Below, one piece after another: positions 26,603 to 34,866 of a DNA stretch of 43,169 nucleotides (positions are counted from its first letter, which is position 1; every line of letters starts with the position of its first letter). The position numbers and the translations under genes are program-made. The stretch comes from Roseomonas xinghualingensis (GTDB taxonomy: Bacteria > Pseudomonadota > Alphaproteobacteria > Acetobacterales > Acetobacteraceae): positions 1 to 43,169 of the forward strand of contig NZ_JAOXLP010000029.1 of NCBI RefSeq assembly GCF_025791835.1, written 5' to 3'. The notes under the pieces were generated by a model. It was not told where the DNA came from. It searched no databases and worked only from the letters and a program-made list of their open reading frames with translations.

Positions 26603-27592
26603 TCAGCGCGCCACCGGCACGGCGGGCGCCTCGTGGCTCGCCTGCAGGTTCCGGTGACGGAAAAGAACGCCATGCGGAGAACGCCCGACCGGAGAGGTCG
26701 TGACCTCCCCTGTCCGGGGGTCCAGCATGCCAAGCTCGCGGTTCCAGCGCAGCGTCGCCCAGATGCGTCCCTGCTCATCGAAGGAGAGGCAGTCCGGTCC
26801 GCCTGGCACCTCATAGACCCGCACCGGCTCGAGCGTTGCGGGATCGAGTGCCGTGATCCGGCTGTCCACCCGGCTGGTGACATAGATCGGCCCGCCGCCC
26901 GGCATGGGGAAAAGTGCATGCGCCCCGCGCCCCACCCGGATGGTCCGGTCCAGCTTGCGCGCCTCGGGATCCACCACCGCCACATGGTCGGCCCCCATGA
27001 TACCGACCAGCAGCTTGCCGTTGTGCCAGATGATCCCGGCGGGTTCCCGGCCCACCCGCAGGCTCCATGCGATCTGCCGGGTTTCCAGATCAATCGCCGC
27101 GATGGCACGGCTGCCCTGCAGGGTGACATAGACGAACTTGCTGTCAGGCCGGTAGGCGATGTGACTGGGCATGTCGCCCGGCTTCACGCGCCCCAGCAGT
27201 TCCAGCCCCATCGTCGCCGCGTCCCAGGCGTAGATGTCCACTTGGTCGCGCCGCAGGCCGGTGACGACCAGGAGCTTCCCGTCGGGGCTGAATTCGAGAT
27301 GGTAGGGATTCGAGATCCGCTCGCGCTTGCGCACCTCGCCCGTGGAGGGATCAAGGAAGAGGATCTCGTTGCCGCCGGAATCGCCGACCAGCAGCACATC
27401 CTTCGCGGGCGACAGGGTCAGGTGGTGCGGCTCCCGCAGCACGGGGATCTGGCGCAGCTCCTCCCGCGTGGCGGCATCCAGCACCTGGATGCCGGGATCG
27501 AGAGAATTCACGACAAAGACCACATCTGCCCGGCCAGGAGCGGGGAACAGTCCGGCTGCAAGAAGGGGCAGCGCGAGGGCAAGGCGACGCAT
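26603..27592 (-). CDS. Periplasmic YVTN-type beta-propeller protein (YncE-like)
   Basis: Encodes 329 residues with a signal peptide (MRRLALALPLLAAGLFPAPG, cleavage near GRA). Then come about seven repeats of 40-45 residues of the YVTN/NHL type, for example PHHLTLSPAKDVLLVGDSGG, NPYHLEFSPDGKLLVV and SHIAYRPDSKFVYVTLQGS. These form a beta-propeller. Such proteins bind ligands or scaffold complexes; no enzymatic residues can be named. It is the first gene of the propeller-deacetylase-hydroxylase set; the deacetylase starts 4 bases after its stop. Its role in the set is unknown. Confidence 0.87.
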   Translation of the reverse strand: MRRLALALPLLAAGLFPAPGRADVVFVVNSLDPGIQVLDAATREELRQIPVLREPHHLTLSPAKDVLLVGDSGGNEILFLDPSTGEVRKRERISNPYHLEFSPDGKLLVVTGLRRDQVDIYAWDAATMGLELLGRVKPGDMPSHIAYRPDSKFVYVTLQGSRAIAAIDLETRQIAWSLRVGREPAGIIWHNGKLLVGIMGADHVAVVDPEARKLDRTIRVGRGAHALFPMPGGGPIYVTSRVDSRITALDPATLEPVRVYEVPGGPDCLSFDEQGRIWATLRWNRELGMLDPRTGEVTTSPVGRSPHGVLFRHRNLQASHEAPAVPVAR

Positions 27593-27617
27593 GGATCGAT
27601 CGGCTCCGGGGGCGAAC

Positions 27618-27699
27618 GCCTGACATCAGGCTTGCGGTTAGCGCCGGTTCCGGCGCCGCACCATCCCGTCTAGCACGGGATGACGCGGCCTTGATGTCA
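27618..27699. repeat. Cluster of hairpins between msrB and the propeller gene
   Basis: Three perfect small palindromes sit side by side. 27618-27631 has 6-bp arms with a 2-base loop. 27641-27656 has 7-bp arms with a 2-base loop. 27662-27682 has 8-bp arms with loop CTAGC. In addition TGACATCA (27621-27628) is the reverse complement of TGATGTCA at 27692-27699, so the whole stretch could fold alternatively into one long-range stem. It lies after msrB on the minus strand and 26 bases before the propeller start, so it may end the msrAB transcript and/or regulate the next operon. Confidence 0.5.
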
Positions 27700-27738
27700 T
27701 TTCATCCGCGCGACCCAGGCTTAATCGGCCGCCCCGGC

Positions 27739-28179
27739 CTATTCCACGGCCGGGCCGTCCTCATTCGTCGGATGAAAGTCCAGTGCCACCCCATTCAGGC
27801 AATAGCGCAGCCCGGTCGGCCGCGGGCCGTCCGGGAAGACATGGCCCAGATGGCCGCCGCAGCTGGCGCAATGAACCTCGGTCCGCACCATGAAATGGGA
27901 GCGATCCGTGGTGGTCTTCACCGCGCCGTCGATCGGCTTCCAGAAGGAGGGCCAGCCGGAGCCGCTCTCGTATTTGGTGTCGCTGGTGAAGAGCGGCGCC
28001 TGGCAGCCGGCGCAGTGGAACACGCCGTCCCGCTTTTCCACATTCAGCGGGCTGGTGCCGGCGCGCTCCGTGCCGTGCTGGCGCAACACGCGATAGGCAT
28101 CGGGGGGAAGACTCTCCCGCCACTCCGCGTCGCTACGCTCGACGATGTAGTCCCCATTGCCTTCCTTGGCTGCGCTCAT
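27739..28179 (-). CDS. msrB: Methionine-R-sulfoxide reductase MsrB
   Basis: Encodes 146 residues from ATG 28179, which overlaps the msrA stop (ATGA); an upstream start would run deep into msrA. The zinc-binding pairs are Cys56/Cys59 (CAGC) and Cys104/Cys107 (CASC). Catalytic Cys127 is in RYCLNGVAL. The typical stretches SGSGWPSFW and HLGHVFPDG are present. It reduces methionine-R-sulfoxide in proteins. There is no signal peptide, so it should be cytoplasmic. It forms an operon with msrA. Confidence 0.94.
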   Translation of the reverse strand: MSAAKEGNGDYIVERSDAEWRESLPPDAYRVLRQHGTERAGTSPLNVEKRDGVFHCAGCQAPLFTSDTKYESGSGWPSFWKPIDGAVKTTTDRSHFMVRTEVHCASCGGHLGHVFPDGPRPTGLRYCLNGVALDFHPTNEDGPAVE

Positions 28180-28748
28180 GCCGCGCGCTCCTTCAGCCGA
28201 TGGGCAAAGCTCTTGCGAAACTTGGCGACCTTCGGAGCCACCACGGCGCGGCAATAGCCCGACCAGGGATTGCGCGCGAAGTAGTCCTGGTGCTCCGGCT
28301 CCGCCGGCCAGAACTGGGGTGCCGGCACCAGCTCGGTCACGATCGGGTCAGGGTAGATCCCCTCCCGCGTTACCTCATCCATGATCCGCTTCGCCGCCGC
28401 CTCCTGCTCCGGGCCATCGAAGAAGATCACGCTGCGGTATTGCGGCCCGACATCGGCGCCCTGTCGGTCCTTGGTGGTCGGGTCGTGGATGGTGAAGAAG
28501 ATCCTCAGGATGTCCTCATAGGACACCACCGCCGGATCGAAGACGACACGCACCACCTCGGCATGGCCGGTGCCCTTGCCGCAGACCTGCTCATAGGAGG
28601 GATGGGCGACATGTCCCCCCGCATAGCCGGAAACCACCTCCGTCACGCCCTGGAGGTTGCGGTAGACCGCATCGAGGCACCAGAAGCAGCCGCCACCGAG
28701 GATAGCCACCTGCGTGCCGGGATGAGTATTCGGAGGGGATTGGGTCAT
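28176..28748 (-). CDS. msrA: Methionine-S-sulfoxide reductase MsrA
   Basis: Encodes 190 residues from ATG 28748 (28757 is also possible). Catalytic Cys21 lies in GGGCFWCLDAVY. Other family marks are GYAGGHVAHPSYEQVCGKGTG in two parts, EVVRVVFDP, and FFTIHDPTTKDRQG, with YRSVIFF. It reduces methionine-S-sulfoxide. Together with the overlapping msrB it repairs both epimers of oxidised methionine. The start faces a serine-hydrolase gene on the other strand, 86 bases away, so the promoter must be within that gap. Confidence 0.93.
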   Translation of the reverse strand: MTQSPPNTHPGTQVAILGGGCFWCLDAVYRNLQGVTEVVSGYAGGHVAHPSYEQVCGKGTGHAEVVRVVFDPAVVSYEDILRIFFTIHDPTTKDRQGADVGPQYRSVIFFDGPEQEAAAKRIMDEVTREGIYPDPIVTELVPAPQFWPAEPEHQDYFARNPWSGYCRAVVAPKVAKFRKSFAHRLKERAA

Positions 28749-28834
28749 GGGCGGCATGTGGTGGCACCGGCGGCGGCCACCAAGTCTCCCGGCCCCCTTT
28801 GCCTGCGCCGCCGCCCGGTCCACCCTGCGCATTG

Positions 28835-29935
28835 ATGAGCTTCCCTGCCCCTTCCCCTGCCCCCTTCCCCGCTGCCGCCCCCGCCCGGCTTGGCTTCGAT
28901 CCCGCCAAGCTCGCCGAGGCCGTCGCTTTCGCCGAGTCGCGCGAGACCCCCTTTCCGCGCGACCTGCTCGCGCATCTGGAGGGGGGCCATTTCGAGCCGG
29001 CGCCCGACAATGAGGTGCTCGGCCCCGTCGTGCCGCGCGGCGCCCCGAGCGGACTGATCCTGCGCGATGGAGTCGTCGCCGCGAGCTGGGGCGACACGCG
29101 CCAGGCGGACATGACCTTCTCGGTCGCCAAGTCCTGCCTCTCCATGCTCGCCGGCATCGCCCATGGCGACGGGCTGATCCCGGATCTCGACGCCCCCGTC
29201 TCCGCCAGCGTGGACGATCCCGCTTTCCAGGGCCCGCGCAACAGCCTGATCACCTGGAGGATGCTGCTGCAGCAGACCAGCGAGTGGGAGGGCACGCTCT
29301 TCGGCAAGGCCGACCAGATCGATCGCGGCCGCGACCTCGCCTCGGAAGGCAAGAAGCCCAAGGGCTGGGCACGTCCCCTTGCCGCGCCCGGCGAGCACTG
29401 GGAATACAATGACATCCGCGTGAACGTCCTCTCCCTCGCCCTGCTCCACCGCTTCGGCCGCGCCCTGCCGGAGGTGTGGAAGGAGCGCATCGCCGATCCG
29501 ATCGGCTCCTCCCCCGACTGGCGCTGGGAGGGCTACCGCAACGCCGCCGTGAATATCGGCGGTAAGCAGATCACCTCCGTGCCCGGCGGCGGCCATTGGG
29601 GCGGCGGCATCGTTACCCATGCCGAGGACCAGGCGCGACTTGGCCTGCTGATGCTGCATGACGGTGTCTGGGAAGGCCGACGCATCCTGCCCGAGGGCTG
29701 GGTGGCGGCATCCGGCAAACCGGTCGCGCTGCACCCGGATTACGGCTTCATGTGGTGGCTCAACCGCAGCCGCCGCTTCCCCAAGGCCGATCCGGCCAGC
29801 CTCCTTGCTGTCGGCGCTGGCGGGAACACCATCTGGATCGAGCCCTCCAGCCGCATCGTCGCCGTCTTCCGCTGGCTGGATCCGCAGGCGCTGCCCGGAA
29901 TGATCGCCCACATCGCCGAAGCGCGTGGCGCCTGA
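28835..29935 (+). CDS. Serine hydrolase of the beta-lactamase/EstB family
   Basis: Encodes 366 residues. I chose ATG 28835. No clear signal peptide is seen; the N-terminus is Pro/Ala-rich. The SxxK motif is FSVAKSCLS and the second motif is the YxN in EYNDIRVN, with Ser, Lys and Tyr as the catalytic set. The third family motif is less clear, near HWGGGIVTH or GAGGN. Members act as beta-lactamase-like esterases or D-aminopeptidases; the substrate here is unknown. The dipeptidase gene follows after 11 bases, so both may be one operon. Confidence 0.85.
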   Translation: MSFPAPSPAPFPAAAPARLGFDPAKLAEAVAFAESRETPFPRDLLAHLEGGHFEPAPDNEVLGPVVPRGAPSGLILRDGVVAASWGDTRQADMTFSVAKSCLSMLAGIAHGDGLIPDLDAPVSASVDDPAFQGPRNSLITWRMLLQQTSEWEGTLFGKADQIDRGRDLASEGKKPKGWARPLAAPGEHWEYNDIRVNVLSLALLHRFGRALPEVWKERIADPIGSSPDWRWEGYRNAAVNIGGKQITSVPGGGHWGGGIVTHAEDQARLGLLMLHDGVWEGRRILPEGWVAASGKPVALHPDYGFMWWLNRSRRFPKADPASLLAVGAGGNTIWIEPSSRIVAVFRWLDPQALPGMIAHIAEARGA

Positions 29936-29946
29936 GACACCCCGCC

Positions 29947-30960
29947 ATGCACGCCGAAATCCACGCCGAAGCCCTGACCCTCGACACGCATGTCGATATC
30001 CCCTGGCCCGACACGCCCGATCCGCGCGGCGTGACGCAGCGCTGCGTGGATTTCACGCGCATGAAGGCGGGCGGGCTGAAGGCGGTGGTCTTCATCGCCT
30101 ACACGCCGCAAGGGCCACGCACGCCGGAGGACCATGCCGAGGCCGGTGCCCGAGCCGAGGCCATGCTCCGGGCCATCCGCGACACGGCCCCTGGCGAGGG
30201 CCGCCGCATCGTCACGCGCGTGGCGGAGCTGGAGGCGGCGTATGCCGCCGGCGCCACCGCCGTGCTGCTGGCCGTGGAGAACGGGAATGCGATGGGCCAC
30301 GACCTGTCGCGCCTCGCCCTCTGGCGCGGGCTGGGGGCGATCTATGTCACCCTCACCCATGATGGGCACAACGACCTGGCCGATGCCGCCCGCCCGCGCC
30401 GGGACCGGCCGGAACCGCCTACCCTGCATGGCGGCCTGTCCGAGCTCGGCCGCAAGGCGATCGAGGAGATGAACCGGCTCGGCCTGCTGGTGGATGTCTC
30501 CCATGCCTCTAAGGCGTCAATGATGCAGGCCGTGCAGGCCTCGCGCGCACCCATCGTCGCCACCCATGCCTGCTGCGCCGCGCTGCGCCAGCACCCGCGC
30601 AACCTGGATGACGAGCAACTGGAGGCGCTGCGCGATTCAGGCGGACTCGTGCAAATCACCGCCGTGCCCTCCTTCCTGCGCGAGCCCGGCCCGGATGGCC
30701 GCACCGTCGCGAGCGTCGAGGATATCGTCGATCATGTGGACCATGCGGTACGCCGCATTGGCCTCGCCCATGTCGGCCTCTCCTCCGATTTCGACGGCGG
30801 AGGCGGCGTGACGGGCTGGATGCATGCCGGGGAGACTGGCGGGCTGACCGAGGCGCTGTACCGCCGCGGCTATGACCGGCAGGCCATCAGCGCCCTCTGG
30901 AGCGGCAATTTCCTGCGCGTTTGGCGCCGGGCGGAAGAGGTGGCTGCGGAAGGCTTCTGA
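29947..30960 (+). CDS. Membrane dipeptidase, peptidase family M19
   Basis: Encodes 337 residues. It matches the renal/microsomal dipeptidase family: metal site DTHVD near residue 13-17, the bridging Glu in AVENGNAM, His in DVSHAS, His in ATHACC, and Asp in SSDFDGGG. Members cleave dipeptides, including some with D-residues, and some hydrolyse beta-lactam-like substrates. There is no signal peptide, so it should be cytoplasmic. It follows the serine hydrolase by 11 bases, suggesting that the two hydrolases are co-expressed, perhaps for peptide or peptidoglycan fragment use. It converges on the histidine kinase gene with only 3 bases between stops. Confidence 0.9.
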   Translation: MHAEIHAEALTLDTHVDIPWPDTPDPRGVTQRCVDFTRMKAGGLKAVVFIAYTPQGPRTPEDHAEAGARAEAMLRAIRDTAPGEGRRIVTRVAELEAAYAAGATAVLLAVENGNAMGHDLSRLALWRGLGAIYVTLTHDGHNDLADAARPRRDRPEPPTLHGGLSELGRKAIEEMNRLGLLVDVSHASKASMMQAVQASRAPIVATHACCAALRQHPRNLDDEQLEALRDSGGLVQITAVPSFLREPGPDGRTVASVEDIVDHVDHAVRRIGLAHVGLSSDFDGGGGVTGWMHAGETGGLTEALYRRGYDRQAISALWSGNFLRVWRRAEEVAAEGF

Positions 30961-30963
30961 AGC

Positions 30964-33543
30964 CTATTCCGCCGAGGCCTCGGCCCGCTTCTCCATGCTG
31001 GCCGGGGTGATCCGCGCCAGCTCGCCGTTCAGTGCCTCCATCGTCACCGGCTTGGCCAGATAGCCGGTCATCCCGGCGTCGCGGCAGGCCGCATTGTCGC
31101 TGTCGAAGACACCCGCGGTCAGCGCCACCACAGGCACCCGTCCGCCATCTTCGGGTAACAGGGCTCTCAACCGGCGCGTGGCCTCCAACCCGTCCATGCC
31201 GGGCATAGCGAGATCCATCAGAACCAGATCGAAGGGCTGCCCGCCCCGAGCGGCCCGGCTCACCGCCTCGATCGCCTCGGCCCCGCCGGTAGCCAGTTCC
31301 GCCAGGTGCCCGGCCCGCTCCAGCAAGGCCCGCGCGACGAGGCGATTTGTCGCCACGTCGTCCACCACCAGCACGCGCAGCCTGTGCCCCTTTGGCGGGG
31401 CCGGAGCGACCAGCGCAGGCGCCGGCACCCCGGCTGCTTCGAGGGGCAGTTCCACCCAGAAGCGTGCGCCGGTGGCGCCAAGCGCCTGCGTCTCGGGATT
31501 GTCGTCCAGACCGATCCGCCCACCCATTGCCTCGACGATACCGGTGGCGATCGCCAGGCCCAGGCCAAAGCCCTCCACCGATGGCTCGGTGCCGGCGCGA
31601 TCCAGCCGCACGAAGTCGCGGAACACGGCGTCGCGCTGCTCCATGGGAATGCCGGGGCCGGTGTCCAGCACCTCCAGCCGCAAGCGAGGCTTGCCCGTCC
31701 CTTCCTGAGGCAAGGCCCGAAGCTTCACCCGGCCGCCTTCCGGCGTGAACTTCACCGCGTTGGAGAGCAGGTTGAGCAGAAGCTGCCGCAGGCGCATGGG
31801 GTCGATCAGCAGCCCCGACGGCAGGGCGGGGTCATGCTCGAAATCCAGCGTGATCCGCCGGGCCACCGCCGCGGAGCGCGTCAGGTCGCAGCAGGTCTGC
31901 AGCAGTGAGACGAGCGCCGTGGGCACGCGCCGCAGCGGCATCCGTCCGGCCTCGACATGGGCAAGGTCCAGCACGTCATTGGCAACCGCCAGCAGGTGCC
32001 GCCCCGCCTCCTCCAGCATGGCTGCCTGTGCCTGCTGCTCCGCCGAGAGGGTTGGATCGTTGGCCAGGACCTGCGCCATGCCCAGCACACCATTAAGCGG
32101 TGTCCGCAACTCGTGGCTCATCCGGGCCAGGAACCGCGACTTGGCCGCGCCCGCCGCCGCCGCCTGATCGCGGGCCTCGGCGAGGTCTGCGGCGGCACGC
32201 TTCTGCTGGGTGATATCCGTGCGAATACCCACGGAGCCACCCCCGGGCACACGCCGTTCCGTTACCAGAATCCAGCGCCCGTCGGGCAGCAGCCGCTCCA
32301 CGGGCGCGGTGTTCCAGGGATGCCGGTAATGCTCCACCGCCTCGGCGACGAAGGCCGCCTTGTCGGCACCGGCCTGCGGATACTGCCCGTGCTCAGCGCC
32401 GTAGCGCATGATTTCGGTCAGCGTGGCACCCGGCCTGATGGCGGGGCCGCTGGCCTTGTAGAAGTCGCGGTAGCGCTCGTTGCAGACGATCAGCCGATCC
32501 TGATCGTCCCACATGACGAAGCCATCCGACATCGCCTCGATAGAGGATTCCAGCAACTGCCGGCCGCGCGCCCGCTCTGCCTCCGCCATGTCCCGCTGCC
32601 GCAACATGGCCAGGAGCAGAGCGGAGATGGCGATGGTCAGAAACGCCAGCCCGCCACTGGCGTAGAGGATGCGGGCCTCGTTCTGCCGCCAGTCTCGCAG
32701 CGCCACCTCGGCATCCTGTGTCGCCACGACATGCAGGGATGGATAGAGCGTTCGCCAAAGCCCCGTGAAGTGCCCGGGATCCACCCCTTCGGCAAGCGGC
32801 CGGGCGACGGGGCGGCCGATCCGTGATTCGTCATGTGGCGCGCTGGCCAGCAGCACGCGGTCCTCGCCATGGATGAGCATGACGCGCAGCCCCACCATGT
32901 CGCCGCGCACGCCGTAGCCGGTCAGGCCGGAGGCGACGACAGGCACCGGCATTTCTGCCACCGCCAAAACCGGTGTCAGTCCTGGCAGGCTGATCGGGCG
33001 CGCGAGAAAGATAGCCCATTCGCCTGTGGCGGGATTGGGCACCGGCCCCGCGATGGAAACACCGCCCCGCCCTGCCCCTGAGGCCTGGGGCGGGGCGAGA
33101 AGGGCGGAATGCGGCACGGGCGGCGGCCGCCGGCGCGACCCGGCAAGCGCGGCGGCAATGGGGGAACCGCCCTCAACGGGCAAGAGGATGAGATCGCGGA
33201 AGCCAAGACTACTGTCGCTCAGCCCCATCAGCACGCGGGACAGCGCGGCGGAGCGGGTGGCCGGCGCCTCCTCCGCCCCGGACGGCATGGCGGAGGAAAG
33301 GAGGTTCGGGAGCCCCGCCAAGGCACTGTCCACGGCCAGAAAGCTACGGTTCATCGAGGAGGCCGCGCTCTCGGCGGCAGCCTCCACCGCCTCCTGGGCA
33401 TAGTGGATCGCGGCGCGTTCGCCCTCTCGCACGATCGTCAAGGCTCCGATCGCCTGCACCGCAAGCAGGCCGACTGTCCCTAGCACGATCCAGAGCCCGG
33501 CCGATCCGGACGGCAGGATCTTGGGATAACGAGAAAAGGGCAT
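30964..33543 (-). CDS. Hybrid histidine kinase with periplasmic sensor, PAS and receiver
   Basis: Encodes 859 residues from ATG 33543; a longer frame would overlap the binding-protein gene. Membrane helices at about 15-38 and 292-314 enclose a periplasmic sensor of about 250 residues of no named type (Cache-like by layout). A PAS domain follows (about 330-450, with GFVMWDDQDRLIVCNERYRD). The HisKA domain has phosphorylated His477 (MSHELRTPLNG). The ATPase domain has an N-box at Asn595 and a GFGLGLAI G-box. The receiver (722-835) has phospho-acceptor Asp777 (LVLMDLAMPGMDG). No His-phosphotransfer domain or separate output regulator is encoded nearby. The gene starts 4 bases after the DctP-type protein stop, so both are probably translated together, which suggests the binding protein presents ligand to this sensor. 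Confidence 0.92.
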   Translation of the reverse strand: MPFSRYPKILPSGSAGLWIVLGTVGLLAVQAIGALTIVREGERAAIHYAQEAVEAAAESAASSMNRSFLAVDSALAGLPNLLSSAMPSGAEEAPATRSAALSRVLMGLSDSSLGFRDLILLPVEGGSPIAAALAGSRRRPPPVPHSALLAPPQASGAGRGGVSIAGPVPNPATGEWAIFLARPISLPGLTPVLAVAEMPVPVVASGLTGYGVRGDMVGLRVMLIHGEDRVLLASAPHDESRIGRPVARPLAEGVDPGHFTGLWRTLYPSLHVVATQDAEVALRDWRQNEARILYASGGLAFLTIAISALLLAMLRQRDMAEAERARGRQLLESSIEAMSDGFVMWDDQDRLIVCNERYRDFYKASGPAIRPGATLTEIMRYGAEHGQYPQAGADKAAFVAEAVEHYRHPWNTAPVERLLPDGRWILVTERRVPGGGSVGIRTDITQQKRAAADLAEARDQAAAAGAAKSRFLARMSHELRTPLNGVLGMAQVLANDPTLSAEQQAQAAMLEEAGRHLLAVANDVLDLAHVEAGRMPLRRVPTALVSLLQTCCDLTRSAAVARRITLDFEHDPALPSGLLIDPMRLRQLLLNLLSNAVKFTPEGGRVKLRALPQEGTGKPRLRLEVLDTGPGIPMEQRDAVFRDFVRLDRAGTEPSVEGFGLGLAIATGIVEAMGGRIGLDDNPETQALGATGARFWVELPLEAAGVPAPALVAPAPPKGHRLRVLVVDDVATNRLVARALLERAGHLAELATGGAEAIEAVSRAARGGQPFDLVLMDLAMPGMDGLEATRRLRALLPEDGGRVPVVALTAGVFDSDNAACRDAGMTGYLAKPVTMEALNGELARITPASMEKRAEASAE

Positions 33544-33547
33544 CCGG

Positions 33548-34696
33548 CTACTTCGAGACAGGGGCAGCGATGCCAAGCGCGTTGCCGATCCGCGCGTTCC
33601 ATTCCTCCCCGCAGCCGCTGCCGCAGCGTTCGGCCCAGCGCGGCAGGATCACATCCCGCACCAGCCGACGGCGTAACGCGTCATCCTCGGGGGAGACGTT
33701 CACCAAGGTCATACGGCCCTGCGCACGCCCGCCCGCCACATCAGTCTGCTCGCCAGTGCATTCCGGCTTACCTGTCGTGCAGGCGAGACCGAGTCCCGTT
33801 TCAGCACTGGACGCTTCCCAGATCCGCTGCTCCAATTCCGCCACCTCGCTTCGCAGCAGGTCCCGCATGTCCGGCGGAAGATTCTGCCAGGCCGTGTGGT
33901 TCGCACCGAACAGCGAAACACCCCAGGTCAGCGCCATCGCGTGGATATGGGTCGTGACCTCGTTCAACCCGATCTGCCAGCCGGAGAGCGTGCCAGTGAT
34001 CGCGCATTCCACCACATTGGCGCGGATGGCAGGCACGATTTCCGCGAAGGGGATGACGACAGGAACCGCGCCCAGCGCTGAAACCCACTCCGACTGCGCC
34101 GCCGAGGAAGTCCGGATGCGCCGGCCGCGCAGATCCAGCAAGCTACCGAAGGGCCGCGCGCAGAAGAAGACCTGTGCGGGATAGACATAGACCGCCAGCA
34201 ATTCCGTCTCATGCCGCTCTCGCAGCATTTCCTCGAGCCAGGGCCGTTGTGCATTGATCACCTGCCGCAGGGTTGCCGTGTCCGGCGATACCCCCGGTAG
34301 TTCGAGCGCCGAAAGTTCCGGCTCCTCGGAGGCAACGAGCCCGAGAAGCGCCGTGCTGAAGGGGGTGACCCCGAGCCGCAGGAGGCGCAGTGTCTCCTGC
34401 CCACGGATGCCGCTGCGATCGAAGGGTGAGATGTCGGCGTTCAGCCGCCCCCCGGTGATCTGCGGCAGGCGCTGCCGCCAGAAAGGTTCCTCCAGCCGGG
34501 TGTACTGGTTCACCCCGGCGAGCCCGCCGACAACCTGCAGGCGGATGGTATCGGGCGCCACGACCTGCGCCGCCGCGCCGGCCAGCGGCAGGATGAGGGG
34601 GAAGACCAGGACCGCGAGAGAACGCGCGGATCGCCATCCCTGGATCTGGCGCGGGGAGCGGAGGATGAGATGGAAGATACGCTTCAGTATCCGCAT
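33548..34696 (-). CDS. TRAP-type substrate-binding protein DctP, orphan
   Basis: Encodes 382 residues from ATG 34696, with GGAAAGGTGAG upstream. The N-terminus has a positively charged start followed by a hydrophobic segment (AVLVFPLILPLAGAAAQ) that fits a signal peptide or anchor. The DctP fold is seen in DLRGRRIRTSSAAQSEWVSA, GAVPVVIPFAEIVPAIRANV and the conserved Arg-containing CARPFGSLLD region. No DctQ or DctM subunit is encoded in the window, so it is not part of a complete TRAP transporter here. It is placed 4 bases before the hybrid kinase. A role as a periplasmic ligand sensor for the kinase is inferred. The alternative is service to a transporter encoded elsewhere. Confidence 0.87.
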   Translation of the reverse strand: MRILKRIFHLILRSPRQIQGWRSARSLAVLVFPLILPLAGAAAQVVAPDTIRLQVVGGLAGVNQYTRLEEPFWRQRLPQITGGRLNADISPFDRSGIRGQETLRLLRLGVTPFSTALLGLVASEEPELSALELPGVSPDTATLRQVINAQRPWLEEMLRERHETELLAVYVYPAQVFFCARPFGSLLDLRGRRIRTSSAAQSEWVSALGAVPVVIPFAEIVPAIRANVVECAITGTLSGWQIGLNEVTTHIHAMALTWGVSLFGANHTAWQNLPPDMRDLLRSEVAELEQRIWEASSAETGLGLACTTGKPECTGEQTDVAGGRAQGRMTLVNVSPEDDALRRRLVRDVILPRWAERCGSGCGEEWNARIGNALGIAAPVSK

Positions 34697-34866
34697 GCTC
34701 ACCTTTCCGCGCAGCATGACGGGGATGGTCCACTGGCCGGCTCCCGGACCGGACGCCCCCCCGCATCGATGTTGCACGATTCTCCGGGCAGCGTCGAGCA
34801 AAGTACCACGGAGAGGCTACGATGGGCCATGCCCTCATCTCGTGCAGAGCAGGCCCGCCGCAGAGC

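Noticed and set aside
26504..27673. A plus-strand frame opposite the beta-propeller gene
   Set aside because: It is antisense to a gene with a signal peptide and repeated propeller blades; the translation looks like the GC-rich shadow of that gene.
28745..29911. A minus-strand frame opposite the serine hydrolase
   Set aside because: The plus strand shows the SxxK and YxN motifs and correct gene spacing, while the minus translation has no recognisable motif.
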